Shown in pieces: positions 1-6,527 of a stretch of 11,212 nucleotides of DNA; within the stretch, counting starts at the first letter, position 1, and every line of letters begins with the position of its first letter. Made by a program: the position numbers and the translations under genes. The notes below the pieces were generated by a model, which saw nothing but the letters and a program-made list of their open reading frames with translations, made no database searches and was not told the origin of the DNA. The stretch covers positions 1 through 11,212 of the forward strand of contig DAIDKA010000318.1 in the NCBI GenBank assembly GCA_027451085.1. Direction: 5' to 3'. This DNA is from Gammaproteobacteria bacterium (GTDB lineage: Bacteria > Pseudomonadota > Gammaproteobacteria > Steroidobacterales > Steroidobacteraceae).

Positions 1-852
1 CCGCAGCAGGTCGCGGGCCTGTTGCAGCTGTTTGTCCAGCGGCGGCAGCAGGGCACGGGCCTGCGCCAGCTGGGCCTGCTGGCTGGCGACATCGATGCGC
101 ATGGCATAGCCCTGGCGCTGCCTGTCTTCGAGCACGCCCAGGGACTTTTCATTCAGCTCGATGATCTGCTGCACGGCCGCCCGCTGCGCCCGGATGCATG
201 CTTCCTGGATGGCGGCAGCGACGACATTCGAGGCCAGCGTGACGTAGGTGGCCTCCAGTTCGTAGCGCTGCAGCTGAGCCTGCGCATCCAGGGACTCGAG
301 CTTGCGGCGGTTCAGTCCGAAGACGTCCGGAGTGAAGCCCACTGTCAGCTGCGCTGTGTGGTAGTTGTAGGTCAGTGGTTGCGCCGGTCCGGCGGGGGAC
401 AGGTTCTGGCCGTTGCCTTGCACGCCCGGTGCGGTGGAAGCAGCGGTGTTGCCCGCGACCTGCTGTCGCTCGAAGCTGTAGCCGACTGCTGCACTGGGAA
501 AGAAGTAGCCGCGCTGAGCGTTGACCAGTGCCTGCGCCTGTTGCAGCGCCGCCTGGGCCGCAGGCACGGTGGGGTTGGCGCGCAGCGCCTGTTCCACCAG
601 GGCGTTGAGTTCCGGACTGCCGAAGCTTTCCCACCAGCGGAACGGTACGTCCGCGCCCATGATGAAGTGCTGCGAGCCACCGTCGGCACCGCTGGCCTGC
701 GCAGTCGCCCGTGGCAGCGGCGCGGTGGTGAATGCGCCGTCCTGCGGGGCGGCGGGGGGATGAAAATCAGGCCCTACGGCGCAGCCGGCAATGTCCGTCA
801 CGAGGACAATGGTCAGCAGCCACGCGAGCAGGCGGTGTGCGCAAAGGTTCAT
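1..852 (-). CDS. RND efflux outer-membrane lipoprotein, NodT/OprM-like (5' part, cut by window edge)
   Basis: This is the outer-membrane channel of a tripartite RND pump, which carries substrate from the periplasmic adaptor out of the cell. Reading the minus strand from ATG at 852-850, the frame stays open for 284 codons to base 1, so the C-terminal part lies outside the window (family members are about 450-500 residues). Residues 1-24 form a lipoprotein signal peptide with a hydrophobic core and lipobox IAGC, lipid-modified Cys24; the next residues (AVGPDF) are typical of NodT-family channels. FRWWESFGSPELNALVEQAL (71-90) matches the start of the first coiled-coil repeat of the TolC fold. 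Residues 160-284 continue as a beta segment and long Gln/Ala-rich helices. No clear Shine-Dalgarno precedes the ATG. It is divergent from the adaptor and permease genes, which it presumably serves. The family call is strong; the substrate cannot be read from this protein. Confidence 0.88.
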   Translation of the reverse strand, partial: MNLCAHRLLAWLLTIVLVTDIAGCAVGPDFHPPAAPQDGAFTTAPLPRATAQASGADGGSQHFIMGADVPFRWWESFGSPELNALVEQALRANPTVPAAQAALQQAQALVNAQRGYFFPSAAVGYSFERQQVAGNTAASTAPGVQGNGQNLSPAGPAQPLTYNYHTAQLTVGFTPDVFGLNRRKLESLDAQAQLQRYELEATYVTLASNVVAAAIQEACIRAQRAAVQQIIELNEKSLGVLEDRQRQGYAMRIDVASQQAQLAQARALLPPLDKQLQQARDLLR

Positions 853-962
853 GCAGCAACGATTGTGCGGGTGCGGCCCCGCCTGGCGGAACTGCGACTA
901 ATCACAGCGGCATGGTGTTCTTGCCAGTGTCCCTCGTGCGATGTGGCGGACATCATGTGCGG
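853..962. promoter_or_regulatory. Divergent intergenic region between channel and adaptor genes
   Basis: These 110 bases must hold the 5' ends of both pump transcripts. I see three short dyads: GCGGG/CCCGC separated by six bases at about 868-883, the odd palindrome CCGCC-T-GGCGG at 879-889, and GATGT/ACATC with a five-base loop at 940-954. The last overlaps the likely Shine-Dalgarno of the adaptor gene (GGCGGA, 945-950). On the minus strand CACAAT (863-868) could be a -10 for the channel gene, but I find no matching -35. A shared metal-responsive regulator is plausible from the divergent layout, but no long, recognisable operator (for example a MerR-type one) is visible and no regulator gene lies in the window. 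Confidence 0.4.
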
Positions 963-2159
963 ATGTCTTTACGAGCGCCCGGCAATACAGTGGTTCTCCT
1001 GGGTGCGGTCCTGGGTGTCGTGGTGACCGCCGCAGGCGCCCTCGCGCTGCGCGCGCACCCGGCTGCTGCAAGCGTCACGGTTCCGCCGGCATCCGGTGTG
1101 GCAGGCGCCGACAGCGTGCGCCTGACCGATTCGCAGCTGGCCTCCATCGCCACGGGCACGGTCGGTACGCGTGCGTTCGACATCCACAAGCAGGCCATCG
1201 GCAGCATTGATTTCAACGAGGACCTCAGCGTCCAGGTGTTTCCGCCCTATCAGGGCCGTATCCTGCAGACGTTTGCCGATCTCGGCGATCACGTGCGCAA
1301 GGGCCAGGCGCTGTTCACGCTGGAGAGCGCGGATTTCATCACTGCCGAGCAGAACCTGATCGGGGCTGCCGCCACGCTGGAACAGACCGGTAGTGCACTG
1401 CAGCGCGCCAGGAAGCTCTATGCCGTGCAGGGCATGACGCAGAACGACTACGAAACCGCGGTGGCCAACCAGCACACCGCCGAGGGCGCGTTGCGCGCAG
1501 CCCGCAGTGCCGTGGGGGTGTTCGGCATGTCCGATGCGCAGATCGACCGCATCATCGCCACCCGCCAGGTTTCGCCCGCGCTGGTGGTCAGGAGTCCGAT
1601 CGACGGCCAGGTGACCGCGCGCAACGCCGCCCCGGGTCTGCTGGCGCAGCCCGGAGCGGCTCCGGCGCCCTACGCGGTGGCGAACCTCGACACCGTGTGG
1701 ATGCTGGCGCAGGTGGTGGAGGACGACATCCCGGCATTCAAGGTGGGGCAGGAGGTCAGCGCCAGCGTGCAGGCCTATCCGGGCCGTGTGTTCACCGGAC
1801 GGGTGACCCGGCTGGGCCTGAGCGTTGACCCGGACTCGCGCCGCGCGACACTGCGGTCGCAGGTCAATGACCCGCAGCATCTGCTGCGGCCGGGGATGTT
1901 TGCCACCTTCGTGGTGCGCACCGCTGCACCCGTGACGGCCACCGCGGTACCTGTGGATGCTGTGGTGCGCGAGGGCGACGGCACCTTCTCGGTGTGGGTG
2001 CTGGGGCCGGACCGACACGTGTTCCGGCGGCGCGAGGTCAAGGTCGGTCTGACCCAGGACGGTTTCGACCAGATCCTGGCGGGTGTGAAGCCCGGTGAGA
2101 CCGTGGCGACCACCGGTGCCATCCTGCTGAGCAACATCCTGTACGGCGGCGCCTCGTAA
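963..2159 (+). CDS. RND efflux periplasmic adaptor subunit (HlyD/CzcB-type membrane fusion protein)
   Basis: This 398-residue adaptor links the inner-membrane permease to the outer-membrane channel. Residues 8-30 are a hydrophobic signal anchor without a lipobox Cys. The lipoyl-like half-motif around VFPPYQGRI to the LES triplet (88-122) pairs with VVRSPIDGQV (208-217). Between them, residues 123-185 form the helical hairpin. The beta-barrel (about 243-320) ends in LRPGMFATFVV (308-318), a hallmark of the family, followed by the membrane-proximal domain to 398. ATG 963 was chosen because the signal anchor starts directly after it; GTG 957 and ATG 912 are in-frame alternatives, with GGCGGA at 945-950 as the possible ribosome site. 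The open frame back to 732 overlaps the divergent channel gene and is not credible. The stop lies 34 bases before the permease start, so the two are probably one transcript. No extra His/Met-rich metal-binding extension is seen. Confidence 0.92.
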   Translation: MSLRAPGNTVVLLGAVLGVVVTAAGALALRAHPAAASVTVPPASGVAGADSVRLTDSQLASIATGTVGTRAFDIHKQAIGSIDFNEDLSVQVFPPYQGRILQTFADLGDHVRKGQALFTLESADFITAEQNLIGAAATLEQTGSALQRARKLYAVQGMTQNDYETAVANQHTAEGALRAARSAVGVFGMSDAQIDRIIATRQVSPALVVRSPIDGQVTARNAAPGLLAQPGAAPAPYAVANLDTVWMLAQVVEDDIPAFKVGQEVSASVQAYPGRVFTGRVTRLGLSVDPDSRRATLRSQVNDPQHLLRPGMFATFVVRTAAPVTATAVPVDAVVREGDGTFSVWVLGPDRHVFRRREVKVGLTQDGFDQILAGVKPGETVATTGAILLSNILYGGAS

Positions 2160-2193
2160 GCGCGTCGCGAGCGCCGGTCAACCTGGATCTTTG

Positions 2194-5100
2194 ATGATCA
2201 GAGCCCTGCTTGAGTTTTCGCTGAGCCGCCGGCCCATTGTCCTGCTGCTGCTGCTGGCGTTCACCTGCGCGGGACTGGCCGCCTGGTCGAAGCTCAATGT
2301 CGAGGCCTACCCCAACCCGGCGCCGGTGATCCTGGAGATCACCGCCCAGGCACCGGGTCTGTCCGCGGAGGAGATGGAGAAGTATTACACCACGCCGATG
2401 GAAATCGGGCTGTACGCAACTCCCGGCATCGACAACATCCGCTCCACGTCCTTCTACGGACTGTCCTTCGTCCGCGTGACTTTCAAATACGGAGTGGACT
2501 ACTACTTCGCCTACACGCAGGCGGCGCTGGCCCTGCAGCAGAACGTGCAGCTGCCCGGCAACCAAGTGCCGCAGATCCAGCAGTCGAGCCTGGTGGGCGA
2601 GGTCTACCGCTACCAGGTGGTGGGCCCGGCGGGCTTCGGCATCACCAACCTGCGCACCGTGCAGGACTGGATTGCGCTGCGGCGGTTGTCGACGATCCCC
2701 GGCGTGGCGGCGGTCAACAGCTGGGGTGGCACCACCAAGGAGTTCGAAGTGGAGGCCGACCTGCACAAGATGCAGGCCCACGGGATCAGCCTGCCGCAGC
2801 TGACCACCGCGCTCGGCAACGCCAACCTCAACGTGGGCGGGCGCGAAATCACCATCGGGCAGCAATCGGTCAACATCCGCGGCATCGGCCTGATCGACAG
2901 CGGGGGCGACGATGACCTCACCCAGGGTTACCACGTGGATGACATCCAGAACGTGGTGCTGGGCCAGCACAACGGCGTGCCGGTGCTGGTGAAGGACGTG
3001 GCGCGGGTGTACATCGGCTACGTGCCGCGCCTGGGGATCGCCGGCCGTGACCACGATGATGACGTGGTGGCCTCCATCGTGGTGATGGCCCGCACGCAGC
3101 ACACCAATGACATCGTGCCAAAGATCAAGGCCATGGTGGCCGAACTCAACCGCGACGGTTCGCTGCCCAAGGGCGTCAGGCTGGTGCCGTACTACGACCG
3201 CACCACACTGGTGAGCGTCACCACCCACACCGTGCTGCACAACCTGATCTTCGGCTGCGTGCTGGTGTTCCTGATCCAGTGGATATTCCTGGGGGACCTG
3301 CGCAGCGCGGTGATCGTGGGCGTCAACATCCCGTTTGCGCTGTTCTTCTCGATCATCATCCTGGTGCTGGCGGGGCAGGACGCCAACCTGCTGTCCATCG
3401 GCGCGGTGGATTTCGGCATCATCATCGATTCGGCGGTGATCCTGGTGGAGAACGTGTTCCGCAATCTGCAGGACGGCACCGAGTTCGCCGCCGTGCACCA
3501 GCCGCCCTGGCCGCAACGCCTGCGGCTGGTGTTCGTGTCAGCGCTGCAGGTGGACAAGGCCATCCTTTTCTCCACGGCCATCACCATCGCGGCCTTCGGT
3601 CCGCTGTTCACGATGCAGGGCGTGGAAGGCCAGATCTTCGGCCCCATGGCGCGCACCTATGGTTATGCGTTGGCCGGCGCGCTGATCGCCACCTTCACCA
3701 TCACACCGGTGCTCTCGTCACTGTTGCTGCCGGCGAAGGTGCAGGAGGCGGAAACAGTCGTGGTACGCCTGCTCGCCCGTCTTTACTCCCCGGTGCTGCG
3801 CTTTGCACTCGACCGCCGGGCCCTGGCGATGGGCATCGGCGTGGCATTCCTCGCCGTGACCTGCGCCCTGATGCCTTTCCTGGGCAGTGAGTTCCTGCCG
3901 ACGCTGGAGGAGGGCAACTACTGGATCCGCGCCTCCATGCCCCAGACCATGTCGCTTGAAGCCGGCACGCAGGCTACGCGCAAGATGCGCGAGATCCTGC
4001 TGCGGCACCCGCAGATCATCACGGTGGTGTCGCAGCACGGCCGGCCCGACAACGGCAGTGACGCCTCGCCATTCTCCAACGTGGAGCTGTTCGCGCCGCT
4101 GCGGAACTTTGATGAATGGCCGGCGGGCATGACCAAGGAGAAGCTGACCGCGCAGCTGCAGTCGGAACTCGAGGCGTCGCTGCCGGGGGTGGTGTTCAAC
4201 TTCTCCCAGTACATCCAGGACAACGTCGAGGAGGCGCTCTCCGGCGTCAAGGGTGCCAACTCGGTGAAGATCATCGGCCCCAATCTGAAGGTGCTGGAGA
4301 AGTACGCTGCCCAGGTGCTGCACGAGATGCAGCAGGTGCCCGGCATGGCCGACCTGGGGATCTTCCATATCGTGGGTCAGCCCAATCTCGACATCAGGAT
4401 CGATCGGGCCAGGGCGGCGCGCTATGGCTTGAATACGGGCGACGTGAATACGGTGGTCCAGAATGCGCTGGCCGGCACGGTGGCCTCCACCGTGCTGGAG
4501 GGTGACCGGCAGTTCAACCTCACGGTGCGCCTCTCGCCGCAGTATCGTGACAGCATCCAGAAGATCAGCGACATTCCCGTGGGCTACCAGACACCGGCGG
4601 GCACGACGGCCTATGTGCCCTTGCGGGAACTGGCGGACATCGGTGTGGATTCGGGCGCTTCGTACATCTACCACGAGAGCACCCAGCGCTACATCCCGAT
4701 AAAATTCAGTGTCCGCGGCCGCGATCTCGGCAGCACCGTGACCGATGCCCAGGAACGTATCGCCCGGAACATCAAGCTGCCAGCCGGCTACCGCATCGTC
4801 TGGGCGGGGGAGTTCCAGGAACTGCAGGCAGCGCGCCACCGCCTGGGCGTATTCGTGCCCATAAGCCTCGGGTTGATCCTCCTCCTGCTCTACAGCCTGT
4901 TCAACTCGCTCAGGGAAAGCCTGCTGGCGCTGGCCGGCATCCCCTTCTCAATCGGTGGCGGGGTGATCGCGTTGTTTCTTACCGGTCAGCCCTTCAGCGT
5001 CTCGGCTGCCATCGGCTTCATATCGTTGTTCGGTGTCTCGGTGATGAACGGCATCCTGGTGATCACCTATTTCACGCAGTTGCGCGCCCAGGGCATGGGG

Positions 5101-5361
5101 GCCGGGGAGGCGATGCACGAAGCGGCCGAAAAGCGCATGCGCCCCATGCTGATGACGGCGTTGTCGGCCTGCATCGGCCTGCTGCCGGCGGCGGCGTCGC
5201 ACGGCATCGGCAGCCAGGTCCAACGGCCGCTGGCCACGGTGGTTGTCGGCGGCATGCTGTTGGGACCCATTCTGCTGCTGGTGGTGGTACCAGCCTTGCA
5301 ACTGGTGTTCCTGGGCAAGGAGCCTTCGCCTCGTCCGGCGGGCCAGGATGCGTCTCATTGA
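2194..5361 (+). CDS. Heavy-metal efflux RND permease, CzcA/CusA family
   Basis: This 1055-residue inner-membrane, proton-driven transporter binds substrate in its periplasmic porter domain and passes it to the adaptor and channel. Length and duplicated layout fit the HME-RND family: TM1 at about 15-33, a periplasmic loop, a TM bundle at about 345-530, a second large loop, and a final bundle from about 880. TM4 carries D406, D412 and E419, with the 6 and 7 residue spacings of the CzcA proton-relay residues D402, D408 and E415. The usual VDG triplet is IDS here. Stretches such as QYIQDNVEEALSGVKG and the SQHGRPDNGSD region are typical of CzcA-like proteins. The Met trio of copper-specific CusA could not be placed by eye, so the cation (Co/Zn/Cd/Ni/Cu) stays open. 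ATG 2194 is preferred to the adjacent TTG 2191; the ribosome site (TGGA, 2184-2187) is weak. It follows the adaptor gene by 34 bases. Confidence 0.94.
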   Translation: MIRALLEFSLSRRPIVLLLLLAFTCAGLAAWSKLNVEAYPNPAPVILEITAQAPGLSAEEMEKYYTTPMEIGLYATPGIDNIRSTSFYGLSFVRVTFKYGVDYYFAYTQAALALQQNVQLPGNQVPQIQQSSLVGEVYRYQVVGPAGFGITNLRTVQDWIALRRLSTIPGVAAVNSWGGTTKEFEVEADLHKMQAHGISLPQLTTALGNANLNVGGREITIGQQSVNIRGIGLIDSGGDDDLTQGYHVDDIQNVVLGQHNGVPVLVKDVARVYIGYVPRLGIAGRDHDDDVVASIVVMARTQHTNDIVPKIKAMVAELNRDGSLPKGVRLVPYYDRTTLVSVTTHTVLHNLIFGCVLVFLIQWIFLGDLRSAVIVGVNIPFALFFSIIILVLAGQDANLLSIGAVDFGIIIDSAVILVENVFRNLQDGTEFAAVHQPPWPQRLRLVFVSALQVDKAILFSTAITIAAFGPLFTMQGVEGQIFGPMARTYGYALAGALIATFTITPVLSSLLLPAKVQEAETVVVRLLARLYSPVLRFALDRRALAMGIGVAFLAVTCALMPFLGSEFLPTLEEGNYWIRASMPQTMSLEAGTQATRKMREILLRHPQIITVVSQHGRPDNGSDASPFSNVELFAPLRNFDEWPAGMTKEKLTAQLQSELEASLPGVVFNFSQYIQDNVEEALSGVKGANSVKIIGPNLKVLEKYAAQVLHEMQQVPGMADLGIFHIVGQPNLDIRIDRARAARYGLNTGDVNTVVQNALAGTVASTVLEGDRQFNLTVRLSPQYRDSIQKISDIPVGYQTPAGTTAYVPLRELADIGVDSGASYIYHESTQRYIPIKFSVRGRDLGSTVTDAQERIARNIKLPAGYRIVWAGEFQELQAARHRLGVFVPISLGLILLLLYSLFNSLRESLLALAGIPFSIGGGVIALFLTGQPFSVSAAIGFISLFGVSVMNGILVITYFTQLRAQGMGAGEAMHEAAEKRMRPMLMTALSACIGLLPAAASHGIGSQVQRPLATVVVGGMLLGPILLLVVVPALQLVFLGKEPSPRPAGQDASH

Positions 5362-5423
5362 GTCCTGCACTGATGTCACAATACATCGCGGTTCAATGAC
5401 CAAGTCGATATGCAGATCTGCCG

Positions 5424-6439
5424 ATGCCGAAGCGGACGAATCAAGACAGTCAGGCGGGGGGTTCGGTTTCAGGGAGGGTCCAGCAGCTGGAGCAGGTGAC
5501 TGTCACGGCCCGGCGCCTGAGCCTGATCGGCACGGCCCAGACGGCCAGCGAAGGCGTGGTCGTGAATGACGAACTCACCCTGACGCCCGCCTACCGTCCC
5601 GGCCAGGTGCTGGGGACCGTGCCCGGTCTCGATGTCACGGTTCACAGCGGCGAGGGCAAAGCCAATCAGTACCTGATGCGCGGCTACACCTGTGGAACGA
5701 CTTCACGCATTCCGACCCAGGACCGCATTACGCTGACGCCGGAGCAGCTGGCGGCGGTGGACTACCCGGCGGACTTTTCGGAAACGGACAAGATCCACCT
5801 GGGTAGCGTGGCGGGATACATCGAGATCACCTCGCATTGGACGGACGCGTTCCGCTCGGTGGTGGGGTTGCGCGAGAATTACATGTACGGCATCGACAGC
5901 GGGACCTGGGCGGGATCGACTGCCACGCCATTGGCAGAGCCGAAGTTGGGCCTGATCTACCGCCTCAACGACACCACGGAACTTTATGCCAGCGGCGGCC
6001 GCGGCTTCCACAGCGACGATTTGCGCGGCGTCATGCAGGCGCGCGACCAGGGGGTTTATGGCGCCCCCCTGATCGTCGGCCAGGACAGCGCCGGGCCCGG
6101 CAGCCGCCGCACCGGCCACGTGGGTGAGTACCTGCCGAATGCGCCTTTTGCCACGGGGTCTTTCAACGCCTATTTGCGCAACCTGGGCCGCTGGAGCGGT
6201 GGTATCGCCTATCGCTACCTTGGTGCCTACCCGTTGACTTCGGGGCCCTGTTCGAATGCGGCGGTGCAGATGGACTATCCTGGCCTGTCAAGTTGCGCCC
6301 AGGCACCCACAGCCAAAAACGAGGTGTTCGGCTCCGGCTACGGCGAGTGGAGCGCCGACGTGCGTTACGACCTGGGGCGTGGCTGGAGCCGATCGCCGGC
6401 CGCGTGACGATCTCGAAGCTGTTTGCGCAGGGCGATTGA
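5424..6439 (+). pseudogene. Decayed TonB-dependent receptor with internal deletions
   Basis: The remains are of an outer-membrane TonB-dependent transporter, normally about 700 residues or more. An open frame of 327 codons runs 5424-6407. It starts without a signal peptide, then shows a TonB-box-like QVTVTAR and the plug segment with GTVPGL and HSGEGKANQYLMRGY. Directly after RGY (5687) the rest of the plug and the first barrel strands are missing. Barrel text resumes with FSETDKIHLGSVAGYIEIT, LGLIYRLNDTTELYASGGRG and FHSDDLRG. Around 6084-6110 another stretch is missing, and the frame resumes with TGHVGEYLPNAPFATGSF and a late-barrel region ending DVRYDLGRGW. The final strand survives only in the other frame (LEPIAGRVTISKLF, 6383-6424; stop 6437-6439). 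The product could not form a closed barrel or reach the outer membrane. The gene lies 62 bases after the permease. The ligand of the ancestor is unknown. Confidence is high that it is a receptor remnant, slightly lower that it is wholly dead. Confidence 0.85.
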
Positions 6440-6527
6440 TCATTCGAGGGTGCCGATTTCATGACTGCCGGAGATTTTTCCAGTGCGAACCTGCCGCGGG
6501 TGGCCTGCCAGGGAGGGGTTGTCGTCA

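Noticed and set aside
732..962. Upstream extension of the adaptor frame to GTG/ATG codons from 732
   Set aside because: It would overlap the divergent channel gene by over 100 bases and adds non-conserved sequence before the signal anchor.
22..1026. Long plus-strand open frame (334 codons) across the channel gene
   Set aside because: It is antisense to a frame with a lipobox and clear NodT-family sequence; its translation is low-complexity Gly/Arg/Ala text without any family pattern.
969..2018. Minus-strand open frame of 349 codons opposite the adaptor gene
   Set aside because: The adaptor on the plus strand has full domain structure; this one is Arg/His-rich antisense text.
3040..3075. Asp/His cluster in the permease (GRDHDDDVV) as a special metal-binding insert
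   Set aside because: An acidic stretch followed by a VV-x-x-IV segment occurs at this place in ordinary CzcA-like proteins, so it is not a novel insert.
2038..3516. Long minus-strand open frame (492 codons) opposite the RND permease
   Set aside because: Its His/Asp/Gln-rich translation is the usual shadow of a GC-rich gene on the other strand, and the plus strand encodes a full-length permease.
3718..4839. Minus-strand open frame of 373 codons opposite the permease
   Set aside because: Same reason: antisense shadow with no recognisable domain or ribosome site.
5412..5421. Perfect palindrome GCAGATCTGC before the receptor remnant
   Set aside because: A single ten-base palindrome beside a pseudogene, with no second copy or promoter elements, is likely to be chance.
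5362..5423. Signal peptide of the receptor in another frame upstream of 5424
   Set aside because: All three frames here give short, polar or interrupted peptides without a hydrophobic core.
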